A stretch of 64,000 nucleotides of DNA. Source: Comamonadaceae bacterium (lineage in GTDB: Bacteria > Pseudomonadota > Gammaproteobacteria > Burkholderiales > Burkholderiaceae_C). Where the stretch lies: the NCBI GenBank assembly GCA_947455465.1, contig CANGNS010000015.1, positions 27,892-91,891 on the forward strand. The letters run 5' to 3'. The notes beneath the pieces were generated by a model that worked only from the letters and a program-made list of their open reading frames with translations, made no database searches and was not told the origin of the DNA. Positions within the stretch are counted from its first letter, which is position 1; each line of letters begins with the position of its first letter. This document shows, in pieces, positions 21,283-34,533 of this stretch. The position numbers were made by a program, and so were the translations under genes.

Positions 21283-21462
21283 GGCCAAAATGGGGCAAAA
21301 AAAGGGCCGGCCCACGCGCTGCACCACCGGGCGGGCGTAAGCCGAAGGAAAGATTGGTGCGCCGCACCATGATACAGTTCCCCGGTTTAGCGCCACAGCC
21401 TGTCGCGTGGTTTTTCGCGCAGCGCTGCAAGCCCCTTTCGTCCTGTCTCAAAGAGAAAAGCC

Positions 21463-22632
21463 ATGAAGATCCATGAATACCAAGGCAAGGAAATCTTGCG
21501 CAACGCCGGCGTGCCCGTGCCCCGCGGCATCCCCGCTTTCACCGTCCAAGAGGCGGTCGAGGCGGCCCAAAAACTGGGCGGCCCGGTCTGGGTTGTCAAG
21601 GCGCAAATCCACGCTGGTGGGCGCGGCAAGGGCGGCGGCGTCAAGCTGGCCCGCTCGATTGACGAGGTCAAGCAACTGGCCACCGAGATTTTGGGCATGC
21701 AGCTGATCACCCACCAAACCGGCCCGCTGGGCCAAAAAGTGCGCCGCTTGCTGATCGAAGACGGCGCGGATATCAAAAAAGAGTATTACGTCTCTGCCGT
21801 CACCGACCGCGCCAGCCAGCGCGTGGCCATGATCGCCTCGTCGGAGGGTGGCATGGACATTGAAGGCGTCGCACACGACACGCCCGAGAAAATCATCACC
21901 GAAATCGTCGACCCCGCCCTGGGCCTGACCGACGCGCAAGCCAAAAAGCTGGCCGACGCCATTGGCGTGCCCGCCACCTCCACCGCCCAGGCCGTGGACG
22001 TGCTGCAAAAAATCTACCAGGTCTATATGGACACCGACGCCAGCCTGGTCGAAGTCAACCCCCTGATTTTGGAAGGCAACGGCAACATCAAAGCCCTGGA
22101 CGCCAAGTTCAACTTTGACGCCAACGCCCTGTACCGCCACCCCGACATCGTCGCCTACCGCGACCTGGACGAGGAAGACGCCGCCGAGATCGAAGCCTCC
22201 AAATTCGACCTGGCCTACATCAGCCTGGACGGCAACATCGGCTGCCTGGTCAACGGCGCAGGCCTGGCCATGGCCACCATGGACACCATCAAGCTCTTTG
22301 GCGCCGAGCCGGCCAACTTCCTGGACGTAGGCGGCGGCGCCACCCCCGAAAAGGTGACCGAAGCCTTCAAAATCATGCTCAAAAACCCCAAGGTCAAGGC
22401 CATTTTGGTCAACATCTTTGGCGGCATCATGAAGTGCGACACGATTGCCACCGGCGTCATCGTCGCTTGCAAAGCGGTCAACCTGCAAGTGCCGCTGGTC
22501 GTGCGCATGAAAGGCACCAACGAAGACCTGGGCAAGAAAATGCTGGCCGAATCGGGCCTGCCCATCATCAGCGCCGACACCATGGCCGAAGCGGCTGAAA
22601 AAGTCGTCGCCGCCATCCACGCAGCCGCATAA
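21463..22632 (+). CDS. sucC: Succinyl-CoA synthetase beta subunit
   Basis: A 389-residue ADP-forming succinate-CoA ligase beta chain with an N-terminal ATP-grasp domain ([38 protein letters not shown]) and a C-terminal flavodoxin-like ligase domain ([22 protein letters not shown]). It couples succinyl-CoA cleavage to nucleotide phosphorylation in the TCA cycle. sucD follows 20 bases downstream. Confidence 0.98.
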   Translation: MKIHEYQGKEILRNAGVPVPRGIPAFTVQEAVEAAQKLGGPVWVVKAQIHAGGRGKGGGVKLARSIDEVKQLATEILGMQLITHQTGPLGQKVRRLLIEDGADIKKEYYVSAVTDRASQRVAMIASSEGGMDIEGVAHDTPEKIITEIVDPALGLTDAQAKKLADAIGVPATSTAQAVDVLQKIYQVYMDTDASLVEVNPLILEGNGNIKALDAKFNFDANALYRHPDIVAYRDLDEEDAAEIEASKFDLAYISLDGNIGCLVNGAGLAMATMDTIKLFGAEPANFLDVGGGATPEKVTEAFKIMLKNPKVKAILVNIFGGIMKCDTIATGVIVACKAVNLQVPLVVRMKGTNEDLGKKMLAESGLPIISADTMAEAAEKVVAAIHAAA

Positions 22633-22652
22633 GTCTCGCCCAAGGAAACACC

Positions 22653-23546
22653 ATGTCTATCCTCATTAATAAAGACACCAAAGTCATCACCCAGGGCATT
22701 ACCGGCAAAACCGGCCAGTTCCACACCGAAAAGTGCCAGGAATACGCCAACGGCAAAAACTGCTTCGTCGCAGGCGTCAACCCCAAAAAGGCGGGCGAGT
22801 CCATCTTTAACATCCCGATTTACGCCTCGGTCAAAGAAGCCGCGCACGAAACCGGCGCCACCGTCTCGGTCATCTATGTGCCGCCCGCAGGCGCAGCCGC
22901 TGCCATCTGGGAAGCCGTCGAGGCCGACCTGGACCTGGCCATCTGCATTACCGAAGGCATCCCCGTCAAGGACATGCTGGAAGTGCGCAACAAAATGCGC
23001 GCCAAAGAAGCCGCCGGCGGCAAAAAGACGCTGCTGCTCGGGCCCAACTGCCCCGGCCTGATCACGCCTGAAGAAATCAAAATCGGCATCATGCCCGGCC
23101 ATATCCACCGCAAAGGCCGCATTGGCGTGGTCAGCCGCTCGGGCACGCTCACCTATGAAGCGGTGGCCCAGCTCACCGAAATCGGCCTGGGCCAGTCCAG
23201 CGCCGTGGGCATTGGCGGCGACCCGATCAACGGGCTCAAGCACATCGACATCATGCGCGCCTTCAATGACGACCCGGACACCGACGCCGTCATCATGATC
23301 GGCGAAATCGGCGGCCCCGACGAGGCCGACGCCGCCCGCTGGTGCAAGCTCAATATGAAAAAGCCCATCGTCGGCTTTATCGCTGGCGTTACCGCGCCTG
23401 CGGGCAAGCGCATGGGCCACGCCGGTGCGCTCATCAGCGGCGGCGCCGACACGGCCGACGCCAAGCTGGCCGTCATGGAAGAGTGCGGCTTTAAAGTTAC
23501 CCGCAACCCCTCCGAAATGGCCAAGCTGCTCAAGGCCATGCTCTAA
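22653..23546 (+). CDS. sucD: Succinyl-CoA synthetase alpha subunit
   Basis: A 297-residue alpha subunit with the CoA-binding Rossmann domain (TQGITGKTGQFHTE) and the ligase domain carrying the phospho-histidine His256 in GHAGALISGG. It pairs with SucC. AAGGAAACACC precedes the ATG. A terminator-like hairpin follows before the next gene. Confidence 0.98.
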   Translation: MSILINKDTKVITQGITGKTGQFHTEKCQEYANGKNCFVAGVNPKKAGESIFNIPIYASVKEAAHETGATVSVIYVPPAGAAAAIWEAVEADLDLAICITEGIPVKDMLEVRNKMRAKEAAGGKKTLLLGPNCPGLITPEEIKIGIMPGHIHRKGRIGVVSRSGTLTYEAVAQLTEIGLGQSSAVGIGGDPINGLKHIDIMRAFNDDPDTDAVIMIGEIGGPDEADAARWCKLNMKKPIVGFIAGVTAPAGKRMGHAGALISGGADTADAKLAVMEECGFKVTRNPSEMAKLLKAML

Positions 23547-23597
23547 AACAGCGGCGCGGGGGCGCTAGCTACACTCCCGCCTGCTGGTTTGGCCCCT

Positions 23598-23627
23598 AAC
23601 GCCCGCTTTTGCGGGCGTTGTGCTTTT
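23598..23627 (+). terminator. Terminator-like hairpin after sucCD
   Basis: AACGCCCGC pairs with GCGGGCGTT across a TTTT loop and is followed by GTGCTTTT. This would end sucCD transcription just before the TerC gene. Confidence 0.7.
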
Positions 23628-23650
23628 CAGAAAACACCACAACACTTCGT

Positions 23651-24340
23651 ATGGAATTACTACAAACACCCGAGTTCTGGATTGGTCTCTTAAAGATCGT
23701 TTGGATCAACATCATCCTCTCGGGGGACAACGCCGTCGTCATCGCCTTGGCAGCGCGCAGCCTGCCGCCTGAGCAACAAAAAAAGGCCGTGCTCTTTGGC
23801 TCGGGCGCAGCCGTGGTGCTGCGCATTGCGCTGACCGTGGTGGCGGTACAACTGCTGGCCTTGCCCTACCTGCAAATTGTGGGCGGCCTGCTGCTCTTGT
23901 GGATAGGCACCCAGCTGCTCAGTGAAGACGGCGAGGGCGAGGGCGAAGAAAAGCAGCACAACAGCCTGCTGTCTGCGGTGCGCACCATCTTGGTAGCCGA
24001 TGTGGTCATGAGCCTGGACAATGTCATTGCCGTGGCCGCCGCCGCCAAAGGCAGCATGCTGCTGCTGGTACTGGGCCTGGCCATCAGCATTCCGCTGGTG
24101 GTCTTTGGCAGCACGCTGATGATCCGCTTGATGGAGCGCTTCCCCGTCATCGTCACCCTGGGCGCGGCGCTGATTGGCTGGGTAGGCGGAGAAACCATCG
24201 TCAGCGACAACGTGATGGCCCCGCTGCTGACCCACATGCATTGGCTGCACACCGCAGGCCCCGTCACCGGCGCGGCCCTGGTGCTGCTGGTGGGGCGCTG
24301 GATGCAAAAACAGTCTTCTGAGGAAATGCCTCTTACTTAA
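23651..24340 (+). CDS. TerC family integral membrane protein (YjbE type)
   Basis: A 229-residue inner-membrane protein with about seven membrane segments. TerC hallmarks are WINIILSGDNAVVIALAAR and VADVVMSLDNVIAVAAAAKG, each with the Asp-Asn pair in a membrane helix. An acidic loop (EDGEGEGEE) sits near residue 90. Relatives export manganese or support metalation of secreted proteins. The ATG 14 codons into the open frame starts MELLQTPEFW, as in homologues. I saw no yybP-ykoY riboswitch upstream. Confidence 0.88.
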   Translation: MELLQTPEFWIGLLKIVWINIILSGDNAVVIALAARSLPPEQQKKAVLFGSGAAVVLRIALTVVAVQLLALPYLQIVGGLLLLWIGTQLLSEDGEGEGEEKQHNSLLSAVRTILVADVVMSLDNVIAVAAAAKGSMLLLVLGLAISIPLVVFGSTLMIRLMERFPVIVTLGAALIGWVGGETIVSDNVMAPLLTHMHWLHTAGPVTGAALVLLVGRWMQKQSSEEMPLT

Positions 24341-24495
24341 ACAACAAATACCATGTGACTTGAAAAAAAGTGCGCAATACGTTTTTTTTCATGTATGATT
24401 TGATAACGATATGCAAATTTAGTGGAATTCGTAAATTTCGAAAGATTCTGCAAATCGTTCATTAACCATTATTTTTTGTACTCAAGGGAGTTTTT

Positions 24496-24972
24496 ATGAA
24501 AAGCAAATTGCAACAGGGCTTTACCCTGATCGAGCTGATGATCGTCGTGGCGATTATTGGGGTGTTGGCGGCGGTGGCAGTGCCAGCGTACCAGGACTAC
24601 ATTGCGAAGGCGCAGATAGCGGAGGCTGGCAGCATTTCGCAAGGTGTTCAATCTGAAGTTTCGCTGTCTTTCTCGCAAGATAATGTATGTCCTGCCAATA
24701 CCGCCGACGCTACCGGGAACATCGCTAAAGCTGACACGATCTCTGGCAAATTCATCGCAAGCGTAACGACGGCGGGCACCGCAGCAGCCACAGGCGGTTG
24801 CACAGTGACTGCGGTATTTAAAGGTACCGGAGTGAACAATAAGCTTTCAGGGAAGAAATTTGTTTATACCTTGGTTGTTGGCTCAAGCAACGTCACCAAA
24901 TGGACTTGCGGTTCGGACTTGGATGCATCTATCCTGCCGAAAACTTGCGGAACTATTGCTGCACCCATCTAA
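24496..24972 (+). CDS. pilA: Type IV major pilin
   Basis: A 158-residue prepilin. The short leader MKSKLQQG is followed by [27 protein letters not shown], with cleavage after Gly8 and Glu5 of the mature protein present. The C-terminal region has a Cys pair in [17 protein letters not shown] that forms the D-loop. It is the main subunit of surface pili for twitching, adhesion or DNA uptake. GGGAG lies eight bases before the ATG. The 155-base AT-rich leader suggests a strong dedicated promoter, but I could not define it. The adjacent O-ligase gene suggests the pilin is glycosylated. Confidence 0.95.
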   Translation: MKSKLQQGFTLIELMIVVAIIGVLAAVAVPAYQDYIAKAQIAEAGSISQGVQSEVSLSFSQDNVCPANTADATGNIAKADTISGKFIASVTTAGTAAATGGCTVTAVFKGTGVNNKLSGKKFVYTLVVGSSNVTKWTCGSDLDASILPKTCGTIAAPI

Positions 24973-25026
24973 TTTTTAGCTAGACACGGTTGAATTTTTA
25001 GTCCCCAAGACTGGCATTCACAAACA

Positions 25027-25054
25027 CAGGCCCCTCAAGGGGCCTGTTTTCTTT
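25027..25054 (+). terminator. Terminator after the pilin gene
   Basis: CAGGCCCCT pairs perfectly with AGGGGCCTG around a two-base loop, followed by TTTTCTTT. A strong stem of this kind usually ends a highly expressed pilin transcript while letting some read into the next gene. Confidence 0.85.
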
Positions 25055-25132
25055 AAGTCCGCCTCTGTAGATTAAAGATCCGAACCAAGCCGCGAGACGG
25101 CGAACGTTCAATATTTCTGCGCATCATCTGCC

Positions 25133-26854
25133 ATGAAGCAAACTCTGCCGCGCGCTTTTCCCATTGTCCATAGTCAATGGGTCGCACTTTGGTCTGCTAT
25201 TTTTGCCATAGGATGGCTATTACCGTCAGGCTTTTTGCCATGGCAAGCATTTCATCAAGATGCTTGGTACGCCTTTGCATTTTTACTCACCACTTGTACG
25301 TTGCTTTGGCGCACTTCAGGATTCTGGGCGTTACCTAAGGTGATTCCGCCGCTGCTGGCGCTAGCGCTTGTTCCGCTTCTTCAATGGGTCGGTGGGTTGA
25401 TTTATTTTGGCGGTGTAGCTTGGATCGCATTTGCCTATGTAGCGGCTGCGACCTTGGTGCTTTGGTGTAGTCACCGTTGGGAAACGCTTGCACCCGGACA
25501 GGGACTAGATGGTCTTTTTATGGCCATAGGCATAGCGGCATTTTTGACAGTGGTGATCCAGTGCCACCAGTGGCTAGGGCAAATCGGCGTTGGCAATTGG
25601 TGGGTCCTTGATGACGGGCCGGCACGCCCAACCGGCAACTTTGCCCAACCCAATATAGCCGCCACCATTTTGTGCTGGGGCTTGTGCGCGGTGGCTTGGG
25701 GGGCGGCGCGGCAATATCTGGGCTACTGGATTGCAGGGGCATGTGCAGCAGTACTTCTCTGGGGCGTGGCGCTTACCGGTTCCCGAACGGCCTGGCTGGG
25801 CCTGTCTATAGTCATGATTGGCTCGTTGTACTGGCGCGACTACCTACCCACGCGCCGGGTGCTATGGCTGACACTAGGCCTGTCTGTGTATTTTGTGCTT
25901 TGCGTAGCAATACTGGATTGGCTAAATGCCGATGCCGCCATGCGGAAATTGGGGGATAGCACCAGCTGGCAGATGCGCCTGCAGATTTGGCAAATGACGC
26001 TGAAGGCACTTGCCGCTAAGCCTTGGTGGGGCTATGGGTGGAACCAAACATATTCGGCGCAGTTGGCGGTGGCCGATCAATTCCCTGCGCTTCACCAACG
26101 ATTTACTTCGGCGCACAACCTAGTGCTGGACTTACTACTTTGGAACGGACTACCCTTGGGGCTGATCGTGGTACTCGGCGGCGGCTATTGGGTACTAGGC
26201 GTCCTGCGCCGCGTGCGCGCTGCGCAGGACATGGTCCTAGTGTTTTTCGTGCTGTTGGCACTGAACCACTCCATGCTGGAAATGCCGCTGCACTACGCTT
26301 TCATGTTGCTGCCATTAGCCTGGGTGCTGGGCGCGATTGAACAGCGGATGGGCTCAATTCCGACGCGCGTGTCGGGTGTACCAAAGGCCTTGGTTGCGCT
26401 TGCCGTAGGCGCTTTGGCGGTGCTGCTATCGCTTATCGTGACAGACTACCTGCGCGTGGAACGTTCGCTGCATGACAAAGCTCCGGCAGGAATGGGGGCA
26501 CCGACAACGATGTGGCGTTTACCGAAACTACGCTTGCTCACGCAACTGAGGGCAGAAATGGAAATAGCCCAATACGATGCACTAAAGAAACCCATCAGTT
26601 CAACTGAGTTACACCGCCTAGAGGCCATTGCTAGATATTCGCCTAAAGGAGGTTCGACGATCAAGCTTGCAGGCGCCTTGGCGATAAACGGAGAACCTGA
26701 GCGCGCCCGCTGGTGGTTAACCCGTATGTGTAAGGTGACTATGTCGTGGACTTGCCCATACGCCCACGCAAATTGGATCCAAGCCGGCACTTCCCACCCC
26801 GAAATCGCCGCCATTGATTGGCCCGAAGCGCCCGAGGACGCGGCCAAGCCTTGA
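25133..26854 (+). CDS. PglL/TfpO-like pilin O-oligosaccharyltransferase (Wzy_C family)
   Basis: A 573-residue polytopic membrane protein of the O-antigen ligase superfamily. Features are GNFAQPNIAATILCWG, LTGSRTAWLGLS, WGYGWNQTYSAQ and the periplasmic loop ending TSAHNLVLDLLLWNG with the likely essential His328. A soluble C-terminal domain of about 130 residues follows the last TM, as in PglL/TfpO-type oligosaccharyltransferases. Such enzymes transfer lipid-linked glycan to pilin. Lying 160 bases after pilA supports this role. Base composition is visibly less GC-rich than in the second paralogue at 27331. An O-antigen polymerase or ligase is the alternative. Confidence 0.82.
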   Translation: MKQTLPRAFPIVHSQWVALWSAIFAIGWLLPSGFLPWQAFHQDAWYAFAFLLTTCTLLWRTSGFWALPKVIPPLLALALVPLLQWVGGLIYFGGVAWIAFAYVAAATLVLWCSHRWETLAPGQGLDGLFMAIGIAAFLTVVIQCHQWLGQIGVGNWWVLDDGPARPTGNFAQPNIAATILCWGLCAVAWGAARQYLGYWIAGACAAVLLWGVALTGSRTAWLGLSIVMIGSLYWRDYLPTRRVLWLTLGLSVYFVLCVAILDWLNADAAMRKLGDSTSWQMRLQIWQMTLKALAAKPWWGYGWNQTYSAQLAVADQFPALHQRFTSAHNLVLDLLLWNGLPLGLIVVLGGGYWVLGVLRRVRAAQDMVLVFFVLLALNHSMLEMPLHYAFMLLPLAWVLGAIEQRMGSIPTRVSGVPKALVALAVGALAVLLSLIVTDYLRVERSLHDKAPAGMGAPTTMWRLPKLRLLTQLRAEMEIAQYDALKKPISSTELHRLEAIARYSPKGGSTIKLAGALAINGEPERARWWLTRMCKVTMSWTCPYAHANWIQAGTSHPEIAAIDWPEAPEDAAKP

Positions 26855-26969
26855 GGGGGGCACGCGGAAGCAGAATAGAAGGCCAAAAGAATCCATTAAG
26901 CATGCAAAAGAATGATAAGTGCATACCTGCACTAACTTGGCGCTCACTATCTTTGCAAAAGGCGGCACC

Positions 26970-27230
26970 ATGGAAACAGCACTGCAACTCAAAGGCGTTC
27001 CCGTCCAACTGAAGAATTTGATCAAACGCGAGGCAGACAGCCACCGGCGCACACTGACGCAAGAGGCCATCGTCCTGCTGGAGGAAGCGGTGTTGGCCCG
27101 GGCCAAGTCGCAAATCCAAACGCGTGATGAAATCGACCAAATCTTGGATCGCTACGAAAAGTTAAGCACCAAAGACGCGCGCCCCATGGTCGACTTGGTG
27201 GAATACGACGCGCTCGGCTTACCAAAATGA
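26970..27230 (+). CDS. Ribbon-helix-helix antitoxin (FitA/VapB-like)
   Basis: An 86-residue protein. The N-terminal ribbon-helix-helix METALQLKGVPVQLKNLIKREADSHRRTLTQEAI is the DNA-binding fold of FitA/VapB/Arc antitoxins, and the C-terminal tail DARPMVDLVEYDALGLPK would thread into the toxin. Its stop overlaps an ATG as ATGA, the usual arrangement for a following PIN-domain toxin, but that frame is only 18 codons long. The cassette therefore looks decayed. Start chosen at METAL, after GGCGGC, where homology begins. Confidence 0.75.
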   Translation: METALQLKGVPVQLKNLIKREADSHRRTLTQEAIVLLEEAVLARAKSQIQTRDEIDQILDRYEKLSTKDARPMVDLVEYDALGLPK

Positions 27231-27283
27231 CGGCTCTTTCCCAAATTGGCCGCGCGGTGGTCGACCCCTCGCGCAGCGGCTAA
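27227..27283 (+). pseudogene. Possible stub of a PIN-domain (VapC) toxin
   Basis: An ATG overlapping the antitoxin stop opens an 18-codon frame reading MTALSQIGRAVVDPSRSG and then TAA. VVDPS resembles the first strand of VapC toxins (VVDxS, with the first acidic residue of the PIN site), but the rest of the domain is missing. I read this as the remnant left after toxin deletion. It is too short for certainty. Confidence 0.35.
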
Positions 27284-27294
27284 GCGCCGCGCGC

Positions 27295-27323
27295 CTGACC
27301 AGGCCGTGGCGCAGCCCGATAAT
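27295..27323 (+). promoter_or_regulatory. Candidate sigma-70 promoter abutting the second O-ligase gene
   Basis: CTGACC at 27295-27300 and GATAAT at 27318-27323 are separated by 17 bases. The GTG start at 27331 is seven bases past the -10 box, so the transcript would begin at or next to the start codon with almost no leader. Confidence 0.4.
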
Positions 27324-27330
27324 CCGGCCC

Positions 27331-28893
27331 GTGCCCACTTTCCCCCGTTTTTTACTCCTGAGCGCGCTACTGCTGTGCGTGGCGCTGCCGTGGCTCAACC
27401 CCATTTCTAGCGGGCCGTCGGTGGTGGTGGTGTCGGCCTTGGTGGCCTGGTGGGGCGCGGCGGCTTTGCTGGCTTTGGTAGGGGCGAGCGGCGTGGGGCG
27501 CGATGCGTTTTTCAGGGCGCTGGCGCTGGGCTGGGCGCTGGCGGCGCTGGCCAGTGCGCTGATGGGGCTGCTGCAGTATTTTGATGCGGTGCCGGCCAGC
27601 GTGCGCTGGATCAACCAGGGCAGCGCCGGCCAGGCCTTTGGCAATTTGCGCCAGCGCAACCAGTTTGCCACCCTGTGCAGCATGGGCCTGGCGCTCGTGT
27701 GGTGGTGGGTGCAGCACGGGCAGGCGCTTGGGGCGCAGGCGGGCAGCCCGTGGCACGCACTGGCGCTGCGCCAGCGCGTGGCGCGGCTGGGTGCTTTGCT
27801 GGCCAGTGCTGTGCTGGCTTGCGCGCTGCTGGCCTCGGGCTCGCGCACGGGGCTGCTGCAGTTGCTGCTGTTGTGCGCGCTGGCTTGGCTGTGGCGCGGC
27901 ACGCAGCACCGCCGGGGCCTGTGGCTGGCGGCCTGGATGCTGCTGGTCTACGCGCTGGCGGCGTATGCGCTGCCGCTGTTGGCCGGCGTGGACGGCTCGG
28001 TGCTAGAGCGCCTGCGCGGCCAGGGCGATGGCTGCTTTAGCCGCGTGTATCTGTGGCGCAATGTGCTCTACCTGATCGCCCAAAAGCCGCTGTGGGGCTG
28101 GGGCGCGGGCGAGCTCGATTTTGCGCACTTCATGACGCTGTACCCCGCCGCGCTGGCCGGGCCGCGCTTTTGCGATATTTTGGACAACGCGCACAACCTG
28201 CCGCTGCACCTGGCCGTGGAGCACGGCTTGCCGCTGGCGCTGCTGGCCTGTGCGGCGCTGCTGGTGTGGCTGGTGCGCGCCGCCCCCTGGCGCGAGGCGC
28301 AGCCCCCGCGCCAACTGGCCTGGGCGGTGCTGGCGCTGATCGGGCTGCACAGTTTGCTGGAGTACCCGCTGTGGTACGGGCCGTTTCAGCTAGCGGCGCT
28401 GCTAAGTATGTGGGTGCTGTGGGCTTTTCGGGCCGGTGCGCCAGCGCTGGGTGCAGACCCGGCGCAAGGCCGGCGCGCGCAGGTGCTGCTGCTGTGCGGC
28501 GCGCTGGCCCTGGCGCCGCTGTGCGCCGCAGCGCACTGGAGCTACTGGCGCATGAGCCAGCTCTACGTGCCGACCGCCGAGCGCGCACCAGCCTACCGCA
28601 ACAACACTTTTAGCAAGGTGCAGGGCACCTGGCTGTTTGCCGAACATGTGCGCTTTGCCGAGCTGTCGGTCACGCCCGTAGAGCCCGACAACGCCGCCCA
28701 TGTGCTGGCGCTGGCCCAAGGCCTGCTGCACTTCTCCCCCGAGCCCATGGTGATAGCCAAACTGATGGACGCCGCCGTGCTGCTAGGCCAAACCGAGACC
28801 CTGCACACCTACGCCCCCCGCTTCGCTGCGGCGTTTGCGCAGGACTGGGCGAGGTGGTGTGAGAGGAATGAGGGCGCCTGTCCGGAAAATTAA
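27331..28893 (+). CDS. Second O-antigen ligase/pilin glycosylase-like membrane protein
   Basis: A 520-residue polytopic protein of the same superfamily as the enzyme at 25133. Matching landmarks are FGNLRQRNQFATLCSMG, LASGSRTGLLQL, WGWGAGELDFAHF and DILDNAHNLPLHLAVEHG, with His288 at the position of the catalytic-loop His, then HSLLEYPLWYG and a C-terminal soluble region. Very GC-rich and Leu/Ala-rich, unlike the first paralogue. The start codon is GTG with a -10 box right before it. Function: transfer or polymerisation of lipid-linked glycans at the periplasmic face; substrate unknown. It converges on gyrB. Confidence 0.8.
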   Translation: MPTFPRFLLLSALLLCVALPWLNPISSGPSVVVVSALVAWWGAAALLALVGASGVGRDAFFRALALGWALAALASALMGLLQYFDAVPASVRWINQGSAGQAFGNLRQRNQFATLCSMGLALVWWWVQHGQALGAQAGSPWHALALRQRVARLGALLASAVLACALLASGSRTGLLQLLLLCALAWLWRGTQHRRGLWLAAWMLLVYALAAYALPLLAGVDGSVLERLRGQGDGCFSRVYLWRNVLYLIAQKPLWGWGAGELDFAHFMTLYPAALAGPRFCDILDNAHNLPLHLAVEHGLPLALLACAALLVWLVRAAPWREAQPPRQLAWAVLALIGLHSLLEYPLWYGPFQLAALLSMWVLWAFRAGAPALGADPAQGRRAQVLLLCGALALAPLCAAAHWSYWRMSQLYVPTAERAPAYRNNTFSKVQGTWLFAEHVRFAELSVTPVEPDNAAHVLALAQGLLHFSPEPMVIAKLMDAAVLLGQTETLHTYAPRFAAAFAQDWARWCERNEGACPEN

Positions 28894-28906
28894 TGATGCC
28901 GGCAAC

Positions 28907-28955
28907 AAAAAACCCCTCAGCAGCTTGCCTGCCTAAGCAGAGTCACCGAGAGGGG
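28907..28955 (-). terminator. gyrB terminator
   Basis: On the minus strand a long stem closed by CCCCTC/GAGGGG ends in a run of six T residues after the gyrB stop. It also lies just after the convergent O-ligase stop. Confidence 0.65.
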
Positions 28956-28982
28956 CCGTGTTAACGAAAATTTAAACAGCGC

Positions 28983-32784
<3,802 letters not shown>

Positions 32785-32891
32785 TTCTTACTCCAATATT
32801 CTCAAACTAGTGTCCGCGTGCGCGCCGGGCGCTTAGCACCCGCCATTTTCGCCTCTTTTAGGGGGTTTTTGGCTCCAAACCGAGATTTCTG

Positions 32892-34301
32892 TCACCCTTT
32901 AAGGGTTTGTTCAAGCACGTGCAGCTGCTGGTTGAGCTCGGTGGCCTGCTGGCGCTCCTGGCCGATCTTGCGCACCGCGTGCAAAACCGTGGTGTGGTCG
33001 CGCCCGCCAAAGAGCTCGCCGATCTCGGGCAGGCTCTTTTGGGTCAGCTCTTTGGCCAGATACATGGCAATTTGGCGTGGCCGGGCGATGCTGGCCGGGC
33101 GCTTCTTGGAATACATGTCGGCGACCTTGATTTTGTAGTAATCGGCCACCGTTTTTTGGATGTTTTCCACAGAGATCTGCCTATTTTGAATCGACAGCAG
33201 GTCGCGCAGGGCTTCGCGGGCCAAAAGAATGGAGATTTCCTTTTGGTTAAAGCGCGAATAGGCCAGGCATTTGCGCAGCGCGCCCTCGAGTTCGCGGACG
33301 TTGGAGCGCACGTTTTTAGCGATAAAAAAGGCCACTTCCTCGGGCATATCGGCGCCCTCGGCGCGCGCTTTGTTGATCAAAATGGCCACCCGCATCTCCA
33401 ATTCGGGCGGCTCGATGGCCACCGTCAGCCCCGAATCGAAGCGCGAAACCAGGCGCTCGTGGATATCGGTCAGGCCCTTGGGGTAGGTGTCGCTGGTCAT
33501 CACGATGTGCGACTTTTTGGCCAAAAGCGCCTCAAAAGCGTTGAAAAACTCTTCCTGGGTGCGCTCTTTATTGGCAAAAAACTGGACGTCGTCGATCAAA
33601 AGCAGGTCCAGCGAGTGGTATTTGTCCTTGAATTCGTCAAAGGTTTTGCGCTGGTAGGACTTGACCACGTCCGACACAAACTGCTCAGCGTGGATGTAGA
33701 GCACCTTGGCCATGGGCCGGTCGGCCAGCAGCCGATTGCCGGCGGCGTGCATCAAATGGGTTTTGCCCAAACCCACGCCACCATAGATAAACAGAGGGTT
33801 GTAGAGGTGTCCGGGGGTGGTGGCCACGTGCATGGCGGCGGCGCGGGCCATGCGGTTGGCGCTGCCTTCGACCAGGTTGTCAAAGTTGAGCATGCTGTTG
33901 AGGCGGCTCTTGGGCGCCTCGGGCGCACTGGGCGCTGGTGCTGCGCTGCCCGGCGCGGCCTGCTCGGGCGCGCCCAAGGACGGCGCCGGCGAGCGCACCT
34001 GCGCCTCGCGCGGGCTGATGGCCAACTCCAGCTGCACCGGCTGGCCGCACAAGCGCTCTAAAATCGCCTGGATGGGCGCGCTGTACTGGGCGCGCACCCA
34101 GTCCAGCTTGAAGCGATTGGCCACCATGACGGTCAGCTTGCTAAAGTCTTCGGCGACCTGGGCGGTCAGCGGCTTGATCCAGGTGTTGAACTGCTGCTCG
34201 GGCAAGTCCAGGGCCAGCTGGTCCAGGCAGGATTGCCACAAAGCCTGGCCGGCGTGGTCAGCGTCTAAGGGCGCGCCGGAAGGGGTGAAATCGTCGGTCA
34301 T
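32892..34301 (-). CDS. dnaA: Chromosomal replication initiator DnaA
   Basis: A 469-residue AAA+ initiator. Domain I ([27 protein letters not shown]) is followed by an Ala/Pro-rich linker. The ATPase has [15 protein letters not shown] (Walker A) and [13 protein letters not shown] (Walker B), and domain IV has the DNA-binding signature [15 protein letters not shown]. The ATG at 34301 (MTDDFTPSG) is preferred to an in-frame TTG at 34328, which would place a DnaA box inside the coding region. DnaA probably represses its own promoter through the boxes just upstream. Confidence 0.97.
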   Translation of the reverse strand: MTDDFTPSGAPLDADHAGQALWQSCLDQLALDLPEQQFNTWIKPLTAQVAEDFSKLTVMVANRFKLDWVRAQYSAPIQAILERLCGQPVQLELAISPREAQVRSPAPSLGAPEQAAPGSAAPAPSAPEAPKSRLNSMLNFDNLVEGSANRMARAAAMHVATTPGHLYNPLFIYGGVGLGKTHLMHAAGNRLLADRPMAKVLYIHAEQFVSDVVKSYQRKTFDEFKDKYHSLDLLLIDDVQFFANKERTQEEFFNAFEALLAKKSHIVMTSDTYPKGLTDIHERLVSRFDSGLTVAIEPPELEMRVAILINKARAEGADMPEEVAFFIAKNVRSNVRELEGALRKCLAYSRFNQKEISILLAREALRDLLSIQNRQISVENIQKTVADYYKIKVADMYSKKRPASIARPRQIAMYLAKELTQKSLPEIGELFGGRDHTTVLHAVRKIGQERQQATELNQQLHVLEQTLKG

Positions 34302-34315
34302 GGGCGCATGCGATC

Positions 34316-34324
34316 TGTGGATAA
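34316..34324 (-). promoter_or_regulatory. DnaA box
   Basis: Perfect TTATCCACA on the minus strand, 15 bases upstream of the dnaA ATG. It probably serves both origin firing and dnaA autoregulation. Confidence 0.8.
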
Positions 34325-34364
34325 ACAAGAAAAATCAGCTCGTCTCGAATAATTTATCAAACAC

Positions 34365-34373
34365 TTATCCACA
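34365..34373 (+). promoter_or_regulatory. DnaA box
   Basis: Perfect TTATCCACA on the plus strand, facing the box at 34316 across a 40-base AT-rich spacer that includes a relaxed TTATCAAAC. Confidence 0.8.
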
Positions 34374-34504
34374 GAAGCCTGGGGTGTCTGGCGGGGGCGC
34401 AATAGTAACCGGATTTGGGACGTCCGCAAGACTATTTTTATGTCTTGGCGGGCGCTTAGAGGGCATCGCAGGCGCTGTGCCTGGGCCCCTGCGCGGCGGC
34501 GCTA

Positions 34505-34533
34505 TTGTGGGAGCCGCCAAAATTTGCGATAAT
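34505..34533 (+). promoter_or_regulatory. rpmH promoter
   Basis: TTGTGG and GATAAT with exactly 17 bases between them, about 50 bases before the rpmH ATG. A CCCCC/GGGGG hairpin at 34544-34560 lies in the resulting leader. Confidence 0.6.

Noticed and set aside
23547..23650. Manganese (yybP-ykoY) riboswitch before terC
   Set aside because: TerC and Gdt1-type genes often have one, but neither this gap nor 42713-42878 shows the conserved paired-loop motifs; only a plain terminator hairpin is present.
24361..24470. A sigma-70 or sigma-54 promoter for pilA
   Set aside because: TATGAT and TTGAAA-like strings occur in the AT-rich leader but never at correct spacing, and no -24/-12 match was found.
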